Below, piece by piece: positions 47,221-56,860 of a stretch of 64,000 bases of DNA. Origin of the DNA: Mytilus californianus (lineage: Eukaryota; Mollusca; Bivalvia; Mytilida; Mytilidae); the NCBI RefSeq assembly GCF_021869535.1, contig NW_026262668.1, positions 136,573,635 through 136,637,634 on the forward strand, given 5' to 3'. The position numbers and the translations under genes are program-made. Numbering within the stretch: the stretch's first letter is position 1; each line of letters starts with the position of its first letter. Under the pieces are notes generated by a model. It was not told the origin of the DNA. It ran no database searches and was given only the letters and a program-made list of their open reading frames with translations.

Positions 47221-48980
47221 GGAATTCTTTGCAAAATAATTCGGGTAGATTTTGTAAGCTGTAACACAACCATATCGGGCTTGGTCAAACAGAACATACT
47301 GGAAAGTAGTACATATTCAAAACAAAATAGTTCATACGCATAGGTGTAAATATCAACTATGTAGAATATATTTTGGTAATTTAGGTAGCAAATGAAAGGT
47401 GAAGGACTGGTGATCCTTGTAGAACACATATTGACTGATAATTTTTTGAATAATACAAAAATGTATGAAGAAATAAAATCTAATAAAAAGGGCATGTATT
47501 GACTGATTCTCAGATATAAAGTACCTGATTTGGTATATCAAAAGTTCTGGTAACCAGTACTGTCTGGTGTGTAAATGACGGTATATAGACTTCGCACTCT
47601 ATAAATGCTTGAAATAGAAAAAATTTAATATAGAAAGTGATGAGGACCAAGAATAGGTGGTGTGCGTCTCATTAAAATTTCAGAACACAAACTGGCCTAA
47701 AATTTAAGAGAAGTTATCTCGAGAATAAATACACCATAACTTTAAAAATACAGAAGAGCTTACGTTTTTTTTCTTTTCATTGTATATATTGTTCGTAATC
47801 CTCTTACATTTATACATTACAAGCATTACAAGCATTACACGCATTACATTTTAAAATAAGACACCTGCCAGACCAGGACGATTTCATTGATGAGAATCTT
47901 TCGAGTTTGTATTATTTGAATATTGTAAGATTAAAAAGTTCAAACTTTTATTAATGAGCATAGCGTTATATGCTTATTTATGTTAAAAAATAAAAAAGAT
48001 ATTACACACATAGATTTATTATGGATTATTAAATGATAATATTGATTAAGAATTTAGTTGCCACACTAGGAAAAGAAGCTAATACAAACTTACAAGCAAA
48101 CAGCTCATCTAGGAAACATTATAGAAACCAATTCACGAATAGATGGTGAATATAAAAGAACATATAAGTATTCTTGTATTGAAGACTCTTTACTCACTAA
48201 TTCCAATCGGATTAAATGAAAAACAAGTTTTTAGTAAAAAAAAAACAACATCCAAACATATGTTCTTCCAAGACTATAAGTTAATTTGTCATATATCATT
48301 GAAATACAAATAAAAAATAAACTGTTTTCAACAAGACGTAGATAAGAACAGATTAATAAAATATTACAAATTTCATTATATGGATTAATATTTTTTTTCC
48401 CTGTGCAAACAGAAGATGAAAATGTTTAGCAAAGAAAAGTAATTCTTGAGAACAATGCATGTGAGAAACACAAATCTTCAAAGATAATCAATACTTCTCT
48501 AGGTAATTCAAGATAAAATGTGTTTGTTCCATTACTCTGACTGTTGTTTTGATGACTTATAGAAGAAATTCATACATCCTTCTTAATTTTCTAATAATAA
48601 CACTTTTGTAATTGGTAAACTTAATTAATGGTGGATAATATCTAATAAAGCATACAACATTAATCCTATATATAACTATAGGTTATCATTTTTTTTCTGA
48701 ATATAGATATTGTAAAATTATCAACTATTGATAGCATTGTCTGTTCCTATATTTTGATAGGGCAGTCATTATTTTCTACGACATTTTTTTCTCGTTTATA
48801 TGATATACACGATGAAATCAGACAGGAATGACATTCATTTTTAGTAATTACTTGATAAATTTCTACAGATAGCTCAAACCTGACAAAGTTGATTTTGAAA
48901 ACCCCTATTTTGAGAAATAATGATATGAAAACAAAAATATTCAAGATTATAAAAAAAAAAAATATTCTGACTTTGTGTGG
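47221..48980. other. No recognised feature
   Basis: Long AT-rich stretch. A ten-base CATTACAAG-type mini-tandem occurs at about 47,812-47,850. The minus frame of 124 aa at 47,121-47,495 has no motif and starts in R6. Confidence 0.4.
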
Positions 48981-49078
48981 AAAGGTAGTTACCAATTAGG
49001 TATTCACTTAAGAAAGGTAGTTGCCAATTAGGTATTCACTTGAGAAAGGTAGTTGCCAATTAGGTATTCACTTAAGAA
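48981..49078 (+). repeat. 32-bp direct repeat, three copies
   Basis: AAAGGTAGTTGCCAATTAGG plus TATTCACTTGAG at 48,981, 49,013 and 49,045, nearly identical. Confidence 0.95.
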
Positions 49079-49321
49079 AGATGTTAATCTACGGTTTGGC
49101 ATGAATGTAATGAAACATGTAATAAAATACCGCAAAACTAACAAATTAACAAATTTTTTTCAGTCTATTCATCTTTCTACCTACCTACCTACCATCCTAA
49201 TATATATTCTAAATTATGTTTTGCATATAGGTATTCGGAAGCTGTTACTGTTTGTATGTCTTCTCTGTCTGTTTTGTGTTAGCATTCTATATGTGATGTG
49301 GTTACATATTTGCTATTTAAG

Positions 49322-49384
49322 AATAAACTCATCTTAGATACCAGGATTGAAATTGTGTACGCCAAACGCATGATTCGTTTACAA
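49322..49384 (-). ncRNA. 3' half of a family 1 hammerhead joined to a type B tail
   Basis: On minus: TTTTGTAAACGAATCATGCG, TTTGGCGTACACAATTTC, CCTGGTATCTAAGATGAG. Stem II's 3' strand, GAA, stem III and stem I's 3' strand remain. The CUGAUGA half is replaced by the end of the type B tail (CGCCTCTCTTTTG). Confidence 0.5.
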
Positions 49385-49605
49385 AAGAGAGGCGAAATAT
49401 ACCAGAGGGACATTCAAACTCACAAGTCAAAAATAAACTGACGACGCCATGGCTAAAAAAGGAAAAAAGACAAACAGACAAACAATAGTACACAAAACAC
49501 AACACAGAAAACTACAGACTGAGCAACACGAACCCCACCAAAAACTGGGGGTGATCTCAGGTGCTCCTGAAGGGTAAGCAGATCCTACTCGATATGTCAG
49601 TGACG
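49385..49605 (-). repeat. Type B PLE tail, nearly complete
   Basis: GAGGGACATTCAAACTCAC, AAATAAACTGACGACGCCAT, AGACTGAGCAACACGAACCC and GTGATCTCAGGTGCTCCTG. Confidence 0.88.
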
Positions 49606-49744
49606 ATTGAATCAAAAGTTAAAACGGCAAAATAAAGTTCGAAGTTGAAGAAACGATATTTAGCCCAAGATGTTTTCTTCTTTTAGGGAATTTGTGAAAT
49701 TTCACAGGCGCCGTTGAATCAATAAGGATTTGGGTATGCCTTTT

Positions 49745-49880
49745 TTTATACCCTTTTTGGTCATTTAGATTGCCACGTATTCATGTGTTTATACATCTTA
49801 GTTTTCATTGTTTAATAATGAGCGTGCCAAATGAAGACTTGTCCAGAAAAGCCCTTAACAAATATAACTTTAAAGAGTTT
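49745..49880 (+). repeat. Family 3 hammerhead repeat with a diverged core
   Basis: The leader CCTTTTTGGTCATTTAG precedes ATGAGCGTGCCAAATGAAGA, then CTTGTCCAGAAAAGCCCTTA. It aligns with the consensus I infer from the family (gagcgtt..ctgatgaagg..tccagaaa). CUGAUGA has become CAAAUGA. Confidence 0.4.
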
Positions 49881-50114
49881 TTTTTTCATTTTCTAGCCCT
49901 GGGTCGATACAACGGTTGTACCCGAGAGTATCATCAGATCAGTATAGAAGTCAGTTTCGGTACTGACATGATTTATAGCAAACCATTCTTAAATTATCCG
50001 TTCATAAAACATGAGATTATTAATGTCCATTATTTTGGTTTTAAGCTATCCTGGTCAAGGTAAATCCACAAGCGATTAGAACTCACCAAAGGATGAGATA
50101 TGATAAAAAATGAA

Positions 50115-50215
50115 AACAACAATTTCATGCGTCCAAAGCGCTGGATTTACCTTCATCGGGAAGGATACGCCGTATATTTAAAAGCCAAAGATGCATAAGA
50201 ACCGACACAATTGAA
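50115..50215 (-). repeat. Family 3 hammerhead repeat, degenerate
   Basis: On minus: GCATCTTTGGCTTTTAAATA, then TCCTTCCCGATGAAGGTAAA, TCCAGCGCTTTGGACGCAT. The core reads CCGAUGA. Confidence 0.45.
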
Positions 50216-50232
50216 GATCTGTTTGACTAAAA

Positions 50233-50740
50233 ATGTCATTATTTGGCCCCTGAAATTGCAAGTATGGTAAACTTATTCAAGCCTTTCAAAAGTATGCTAA
50301 TTTAATTGATAAATTGCACTTAAAAGAAGAAGGGTCACTTGTGATGTCAATATGACGTCATACACATGTTGAACAAACTGTTTCGACAAAATAGATATGA
50401 CCAATAGCTTTACCTCAAAAAGATATTTTACATACAATAACTTCTTTATTACATTCATTTTGAAGCAACATATCTTTTTGGGTGAAGCAGTTGCTCATAT
50501 TTAAATTATAAGTACAAGAACTTAAAATGTGGCTATTTCGGCAGTTTTTGTAGTTTTGCACTAAACACAAGTAGTTCGAAGCCTAAAATTAAATGCCATT
50601 TTTTGAATTGAATACTGATATCTGTCAGACTAATGTCACATTTGAAGAATTTTATTTGATACATGTATAATACTTTTTGATTTGGAATTCAAGGGGACGA
50701 AAAGTGTTCTCATTATACCTTCTCCTTTATAAAGTGTTAT
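50233..50740 (+). repeat. Dispersed repeat R5
   Basis: Shares TTTGGCCCCTGAAATTGCA, CAGACTAATG, AATACTTTTTGATTTGG and AAGGGGACGAAAA with 21,945-22,225, in the same order but with an extra 230 bases in the middle. It may be continued by the piece at 51,490. Confidence 0.6.
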
Positions 50741-50744
50741 TTTT

Positions 50745-51755
50745 ATGTTTGAGAGAAGATTGCCATTCAAGATGGTGGAACATGTCATTAATATTTGATG
50801 GTAATCTAAAGTTCCTGTGTCCTTCTTCTTACATGTTCAAGGGTGTATACGTCTTGTAAGTATGAGTCCCACACATTGAGGGCAAACACTAGAAATTGTC
50901 TAATCAGGGATTAAATGCTATATGTAAAACTGACGTCTTGATTCAGATGCATTTGTAGATACTGCAACCAATTAAAATTTGATTTAAACAGATTTTTAAG
51001 GTAGTGGCTAACAACACAATCTATGTCTTTTTCTATACGGAAAAGATTTAGTCAACTGATGGTCATTTATCCATATGTAAAGCCATACTATGATCTGAAT
51101 CACAATTAGTATGAAACGACATAGACTTTTTCCGTTATAGATATAATACCCCTATGTAAAATCCGGATGTCCTTGTCATGGCTCTGGACATTATTATCTA
51201 CGAGTAGAATCAGGATTAATTGAGGAGATTGTAAAATGTGAATGACAGACAGATGAAGTTAACAAACAGCTTTAATGTTAGTGTATTTCCGGAAATTAGC
51301 GATATAACTTGAGTTTCTTGGCAATTTCGAATTTAATGACGTCTGCTGAGATTAAATTCGAAATTATGATTCCGTTTGTTCTTTAAATAGCCTTAAAAAA
51401 ATCCCCGAATCAAGGGACTTCTCCCAATAGTATAAAATCTGTTGATTAAAAGATTAAAATGATATTTTTGCATTTAGATAATAATACTATTACCAAAGGC
51501 AGAGGTTCGATAAGAGTCGTTATTTGAAGTCTGAAACTGCATACATTTCTAATTTCTTCAATCCTTCCTAACTATGTTTACTTCATTAATAAAGTAATGA
51601 AAAAGCTGAGTTATAACCTGTGCAAAACATAACTTTGAGCAGACATTTTGACTCCTTTGTTAGTTAGTTTGATATATTTGGAGAATTCCAGCCTGTTAAC
51701 TTTATTGGTGGCAGACAAGACATAGAACATAGACAAGACATAGAACTTGTTTTAC
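50745..51755. other. Mostly unassigned; an R5-like piece near 51,490
   Basis: GGCAGAGGTTCGATAAGAG and TGAAGTCTGAAACTGCATAC at 51,497 echo the start of R5. I see nothing else. Confidence 0.35.
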
Positions 51756-51756
51756 C

Positions 51757-51850
51757 GGTCCTGGTGACAGATCTACCTTAGACCAAATGTGAACAGGCTT
51801 GCCTCTCACCAGTCCTGATGACAGGTCCTCTTTTGACCGGTCATGATGTT
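51757..51850. repeat. Two diverged copies of a ~65-bp unit
   Basis: ACCGGTCCTGGTGACAGATC and CACCAGTCCTGATGACAGGT start related units, each followed by CCT...GACC. A third start, ACCGGTCATGATG, closes the run. Confidence 0.5.
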
Positions 51851-52154
51851 TTTTACTTTCATACACCTGGATCTTTTTTCTTCATAGAAACGACATTTGA
51901 ATTTATCCTTCTATGCAAACATAAAGTTAAATAATCGATTCAAAATGGTCTGGCTCCAAAATTAACTAATTCGTTGAACATACCAAAACCGTTGTTAACC
52001 TTAAGCATTGGTTAAGTTTGATCAGATCAGAGCAGTCCAGGTCGGAGTTAACTTGTACACAGGAACGACTGGTTTTGTAAACGTTTACTTCATTCGGAGT
52101 AAATATTAGTCAAAATAACTTTCAGAAGCCGTATAACAAGTTAAAACTAAGCTG
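51851..52154. other. No recognised feature
   Basis: Unassigned DNA. Confidence 0.4.
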
Positions 52155-52225
52155 CTACGATAAAGAGAATTGAAAATGGAAACGGGGAATGTGTCAAAGA
52201 GGCAACAATCCGACCATATTTAGTA
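52155..52225 (-). repeat. Fragment of dispersed repeat R4
   Basis: GAGAATTGAAAATGGAAACG, GGGAATGTGTCAAAGAGGC and AACAATCCGACC are the reverse complement of the end of R4 at 55,390-55,447. A G9 tract lies at 52,283; the rest to 52,550 is unassigned. Confidence 0.75.
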
Positions 52226-52549
52226 CGCGACATTCATTGATTTGCCCAGTGGTCCGTTCAGTAATTATCAAAATTATGGGAGGGGGGGGGGATAAAAAGA
52301 GAAATTAGAATACGTTAACAGTTTTTTGGGGATTCATTTGTGTTTCTGCGAATAAAAATTTGGAAACCGAATATTCCTAGTCAGTAGACGTGTCTGTTCT
52401 GAAAATATGCAGAAGATTTGATTCGATTTGATTTGATTTGATTCGCTTTTTCATGCAAAGACTTAATCATATTTATATTTATCATAATTTTCTTGTAATC
52501 AATAGGGTTTACACCGAAAAAGTGCCTGATAAATATAAATAAATTTTAG

Positions 52550-53530
52550 AAGGAAATCAATTTATCCTACTCTATATTTCAACATCTACCATATCTTGTC
52601 ATTTCTTTCTTTACTGAATACAAACTTTTTTATGAACTGTATCTTATTCATTCAATTAAAAACATTACCGAGAGCCTAGTAATGAAGCCGATAAAAGTTT
52701 TCTCGCTCTATATATATTGTCTTCATTTCTTTATTGTGTGCTTCAGTCAGCTGTCGTGTAGTTTTTTATTTGATTTATTAATCTAATTCTAGAGAGAGGA
52801 AAGAAAAAATAAAGTCAAGTTTGCTTCCGTGTCCGTGTTGTTGACAATGAGTGATTCAGTACTTTCTAGCAACACATATGGGATACTGATAATTGAAGGA
52901 ATTAGAATGTCGTGCTACCTTCATATTCTGCTAGTCTAGACTATTGGACTAACACAAGGTCAATAATAGAACAGTAAACTTTCGTTAAGGGACACGAGCT
53001 ATATTTCTTTTTTTCTTGTGATGATCGTTTTTGCTGCAGATCCTATATTAGTGTAAAAAATTGGTCATCATAATTCGTGTCCACTCTACACTAAAGTATT
53101 TTGAATTCAGCTTATATCTTTTAAGTATGCCTTCAGTTCTATGGTGAAACGTTGATTGGTTGTTCATATCGACAAGAAATGTGCCGCGAATACGTTTTGA
53201 ATGTGTTTTAATGGCGTACAGGGCATTAAGTAAGTAAGGTTAACTTGAACTTCAACACCAAATGTCACGAAAAGTGTGTGTGTGTTTGGTGCTGTTTCAT
53301 TGAGGTTTACGCTACAGTTCTATTTAATCATATCTATAATCATGTTTATTTTTTTAGTTATATGCTTGTCGCAAGTTCAAATCAACGCTGAGCATAGACT
53401 TCAAACACATTGCATACAATGATACTCGACAAATTTGAACGAAATGACAACTTATAAGTCCAACTAATATATTCACCAATATAATCATATGCATGCTTTT
53501 TCTATAGTGTTTAATGTCGATAATTCTTGT
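52550..53530 (+). repeat. Duplicated block, compact copy
   Basis: Landmarks shared in order with the right-hand copy: CATTCAATTAAAAACATTAC and CGAGAGCCTAGTA (56.3 kb); CAGCTGTCGTGTAG (56.4 kb); TTGCTTCCGTGTCCG and GTTGTTGACAATGAGTG (56.5 kb); GCTGCAGATCCTA (58.06 kb); GGTGAAACGTTGATTGG (58.14 kb); CTGTTTCATTGAGG and AGTTCTATTTAATCATA (58.3 kb); TAGACTTCAAACACATTGCA (58.55 kb). Landmarks are 80-90 per cent alike by eye. I see no gene in it. Confidence 0.75.
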
Positions 53531-53699
53531 GTGGCCGTTTCTTATTTACCGACATGCCTTTCATTATAAATGAATACAATAAGACGATTTAGACTTTCGC
53601 CATACGAATATTACCTGACTCGAGATGAGAAATATCATATCACAGTGAATGCAGTGATAGAAACTATACGTATCTTATATTTAGCCAATTCTTGCTATA
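53531..53699 (+). repeat. Duplicated block, right part of the compact copy
   Basis: ATGCCTTTCATTATAAATGA, AGACTTTCGCCATACGAA and ACTCGAGATGAGAAATATC pair with 63,360-63,530 (ATGTCTTTCATGATAAATGA, ATACTTTCGCGTTACGAA, ACTCGAGAAGAGAAATGTC). Confidence 0.75.
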
Positions 53700-53807
53700 T
53701 CGAGTGACACGTTCATGCTATTCCTTCAGTTTTTGTTTATAACCTTAAATTTTATCTTCGTTATTCTTTGATACAATTCTGACATCGGTAAACTACTGTT
53801 GACTACA
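53700..53807 (+). repeat. Type A PLE tail (diverged)
   Basis: TTCCTTCAGTTTTTGTTTAT, AACCTTAAATTTTATC and ACATCGGTAAACTACTGTTG. It closes the compact duplicated copy as 63,884-63,993 closes the long one. Confidence 0.65.
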
Positions 53808-53934
53808 TCATACGTTCACATGAAGGTTGGTTATTTTGTTATAATCAACGTGAGGTTCGTTTGTTTTCTGTTCTTCATTGGTTAAAAGTGCCTGATAACG
53901 AACAGCCAAATTTAGAAGCGAAATGATTTTTCCT

Positions 53935-54880
53935 TGTTCTATGGTAGATATTATATGATTAGCAAGCATACCACATCTCCTTGTTGGCAGTTCTATGATG
54001 GATATGATTAGCAAGCATACCACGTCTCCTTATTGGCAGTTCTATGGTGGATATTATATGATTAGCAAGCATACCACATCTCCTTGTTGGCAGTTCTATG
54101 GTGAATATGATTAGCAAGCATACCACATCTCCTTATTGGCAGTTCTATGGTGGATATTATATGATTAGCAAGCATACCACATTTCCTTGTTGTCAGTTCT
54201 ATGGTGGAAATTATATGATTAGCAAGCATACCACATCTCTTTATTGGCAGTTCTATGGTGGATATTATATGATTAGCAAGCATACCCCATCTCCTTGTTG
54301 GCAGTTCTATGGTGGATATGATTAGCAAGCATACCACATCTCCTTATTGGCAGTTCTATGGTGGATATTATATGATTAGCAAGCATACCACATTTCCTTG
54401 TTGGCAGTTCTATGGTGGAAATTATATGATTAGCAAGCATACCACATCTCTTTATTGGCAGTTCTATGGTGGATACTATATGATAAGTAAGCATACCACA
54501 TCTCCTTATTGGCAGTTCTATGGTAGATATGATTAGCAAGCATACCACATCTCCTTATGGCAGTTCTAAGGTGGATATAATATGATTAGCAAGCATACCA
54601 CATCTCCTTATTGTCAGTTCTATGGTGGATATGATTAGCAAGCATACCACATCTCCTTATTGACAGTTCTATGGTAGATATTATATGATTAGCAAGCATA
54701 CCACATCTCCTTATTGGCAGTTCTATGGTGGATATTATATGATTAGCAAGCATACCACATCTCCTTATTGGCAGTTCTATGGTGGATATTATATGATTAG
54801 CATGCATACCACATCTCCTTGTTGGCAGTTCTATGGTGGATATTATATGATTAGCAAGCATACCACATCTCCTTATACTT
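53935..54880. repeat. 54/49-bp minisatellite, about 18 units
   Basis: TTCTATGGTGGATATTATAT, then GATTAGCAAGCATACCACAT and CTCCTTATTGGCAG. Full units are 54 bp; a 49-bp form lacks TTATA. A four-unit block of 211 bp repeats at 54,098 and 54,309. Because 54 is a multiple of three, long frames appear on both strands with an 18-residue period (plus: SKHTTSPYWQFYGG). The 49-bp units break them, so they are not a gene. Confidence 0.95.
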
Positions 54881-54947
54881 ATATCAAGAATAGACAGCAT
54901 ATAATATCTAAATAATTCATGTCAGCGATCAGTTTGTTTCTATCTTT

Positions 54948-55236
54948 TATTTTGTTGACGTTACTGTATCTGTCGCATACAAATGTAGTATTTTGTTGAC
55001 GTTACTGTATCTGTCGCATACAAATGAAGTATTTTGTTGACGTTACTGTATCTGTCGCATACAAATTATGTATTCTGTTGACGTTACTGTATCTGTCGCA
55101 TACAAATGTAGTATTTTGTTGACGTTACTGTATCTGTCGCATACAAATGTAGTATTTTGTTGGCGTTACTGTATCTGTTGCATACAAATGAAGTATTTTG
55201 TTGACGTTACTGTATCTGTCGCATACAAATGTAGTA
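54948..55236 (+). repeat. 41-bp minisatellite, first block (7 units)
   Basis: TATTTTGTTGACGTTACTGT, ATCTGTCGCATACAAATG and TAG/AAG. The array is split by R4; the second block is 55,449-55,553 and a single copy lies at 56,100-56,155. Confidence 0.95.
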
Positions 55237-55239
55237 TAT

Positions 55240-55448
55240 TTTAGTTTCTTGTGTACAATTTGGAGTTTAGTATGGCGTTCATTGTCACTGAACTAGTATA
55301 TATATTTGTTTAGGGGCCAGCTGAAGGACGCCTCCGGGTGCGGGAATTTCTCGCTGCATTAAAGACCTGTTGGTGGCCTTCTGCTGCTGTCTGTTCTGTG
55401 GTCGGGTTGTTGTCTCTTTGACACATTCCCCATTTCCATTCTCAATTT
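55240..55448 (+). mobile_element. Dispersed repeat R4 inserted in the 41-bp array
   Basis: A unique-looking 200-bp body (TTGGAGTTTAGTATGGCGTT, GGCCAGCTGAAGGACGCCTC, GGTCGGGTTGTTGTCTCTTT, GACACATTCCCCATTTCC) lies between array units. TATTTT occurs at both junctions (GTAGTATATTTT on the left, CAATTTTATTTTGTTG on the right), consistent with a 6-bp target duplication. I recall this body as a common mussel repeat. It has no coding capacity. Confidence 0.85.
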
Positions 55449-55555
55449 TATTTTGTTGACGTTACTGTTTCTGTCGCATACAAATGTAGTATTTTGTTGA
55501 CGTTACTGTATCTGTCGCATACAAATGAAGTATTTTGTTGACGTTACTGTATTTA
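55449..55555 (+). repeat. 41-bp minisatellite, second block
   Basis: Continues the 54,948 array after R4, ending in a partial unit ACGTTACTGTATTTATTCC. Confidence 0.95.
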
Positions 55556-55959
55556 TTCCACTGTTTAAACATATTGATAGTTTAATCAATATTTGATTGG
55601 TTGAGACTATCCCACGTGTCATTGAACAAATCTTCATTTTCCGTTCTGAGGATCATATTCCCCTCTGAAATGTCGGGATTACTTCGTGCGACGTTACGCG
55701 CGGTTAATGTACATAACGTTTTGAACTTCTTATTCTTCTTAAAATAGCGATAGCAAAAATCATTATCATGTTCAAACTTATTTCAGACGATAAAACAAAA
55801 AGACTTATAATTAAATTTTGATCCTTACTGTTTATCAATGGGTATGTCGTGTTTAGTTTGACTTACAAAAACAAGCGGATAAGAAAAAAAATGTATGCAA
55901 AATAATATTTAATGTATTGATAGTAAACAAAGCATAGGCAGTGGAATAAAACATTCATT
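55556..55959. other. Unassigned; possibly the outer part of the fold-back element
   Basis: ATTGAACAAATCTTCATTTT at about 55,621 resembles the GAACAAATCTTCATATCTC arm end at 56,060, so a larger palindromic element may start here. Confidence 0.35.
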
Positions 55960-56070
55960 TCCCTTTGCCTCGGGAGATAGGAAGATTTGCTCACCCTCGA
56001 AAAAATCATATTTCCCTCGGGCAGAGCCCTCGTGAAATATGAATATTCTTGGGTGAACAAATCTTCATAT
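55960..56070. repeat. Fold-back repeat with a GGGC/GCCC centre
   Basis: GGAGATAGGAAGATTTGCTC, ACCC and ATCATATTTC are mirrored by GAAATATGAAT, GGGT and GAACAAATCTTCATATCTCC. The centre CCTCGGGCAGAGCCCTCG resembles that at 33,420-33,435. The minus 65-aa frame is a shadow of the hairpin. Confidence 0.75.
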
Positions 56071-56099
56071 CTCCTTCATGCACGGGAAATAAATGTATA

Positions 56100-56155
56100 C
56101 TGTCGCATACAAATGAAGTATTGTGTTGACGTTACTGTATCTGTCGCATACAAAT
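56100..56155 (+). repeat. Detached 41-bp minisatellite copy
   Basis: TGTCGCATACAAATGAAG, TATTGTGTTGACGTTACTG and TATCTGTCGCATACAAAT: one full and one partial unit, separated from the array by 550 bp that include the fold-back repeat. Confidence 0.9.
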
Positions 56156-56199
56156 AAAATAAACAAAACATTCCATTCTTTGGTAAATCATAAAACTTA

Positions 56200-56640
56200 A
56201 AAGCAAATACAAGACAATGTTTCACTCTATATTCCAGTATTTATCTCATAAATATCATGTCAATTCTTTCTTTAATACATACAAACTTGTTTATGAACTA
56301 TCTAATACTTCATTCAATTAAAAACATTGCCGAGAGTCTAGTACGGAAGCCGAACAAAGTCTTTGACTCGATATAGAATATCGTTATTGCTGTAGTGTGT
56401 TCTTCAGTCAACTGTCGTGTAATTTCTTATTTTATATAGAAGTCTTTTTGTTATTAATATATTCTCGAGGGAAGAAATAAATGAAATCATGTTTGCTTCT
56501 GTGTCCAGAGTTGTTGACAATAAGTGCCACAGTATTTTCTAGAAACATATGTGATACTGAATGTTGAAGGGATTTGAACTTAATGCTAACTTCATATGCT
56601 TTTAGTTGCGACCATGGGACTAATACAAAAAAAAATAACA
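56200..56640 (+). repeat. Duplicated block, expanded copy, part 1
   Basis: Homologous to 52,550-52,970: CATTCAATTAAAAACATTGC, CGAGAGTCTAGTA, CAACTGTCGTGTAA, TTGCTTCTGTGTCC, AGTTGTTGACAATAAGTG, CATATGTGATACTGA. Confidence 0.75.
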
Positions 56641-56699
56641 GGTAACCTTGTTAACAACAAAGAGATTTTTCGAAATACTAAGGATTTTCTACCCCAGGA

Positions 56700-56860
56700 A
56701 TAGATTACTTTAGTTGTATTTGGCAAAACCTTTTTGGTCCTCAATGCTCTCTCACTTCGTACTTTATTTTGCCTTTTTAACTTTTTTGATTCGAGCGTTA
56801 CTGATGAGTCTTTTGAAGACGAAACTCGCGTCTAGCGTACACAATGTTATAAAAGAATGT
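56700..56860 (+). mobile_element. Retrozyme-like repeat carrying a hammerhead
   Basis: The leader TTTGGCAAAACCTTTTTGGT, CCTCAATGCTCTCTCACTTC and GTACTTTATTTTGCC is followed by the ribozyme and ACACAATGTTATAAAAGAAT before R3 begins. Leaders of this sort precede family 1 hammerheads in mussel repeats as I remember them. It is inserted within the duplicated block. Confidence 0.65.
56795..56838 (+). ncRNA. Type I hammerhead ribozyme with complete catalytic core
   Basis: CUGAUGA at 56,801-56,807; stem II GUCUU/AAGAC (56,808-56,812 with 56,816-56,820, loop UUG); GAA plus A15.1 at 56,821-56,824; a two-pair stem III (A824-U831, C825-G830) with a UCGC loop; cleavage after C832 in GUC; stem I GCGUUA/UAGCGU (56,795-56,800 with 56,833-56,838). 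All conserved core bases are present. Very short stem III with a tetraloop is the form described in Penelope-like elements and retrozymes (established knowledge). Self-cleavage is inferred, and may need dimers because stem III is minimal. Confidence 0.8.

Noticed and set aside
53808..54915. Repeat protein with an 18-residue period on both strands
   Set aside because: 54-bp minisatellite; 49-bp units break the frame, and the same periodic frames occur on both strands.
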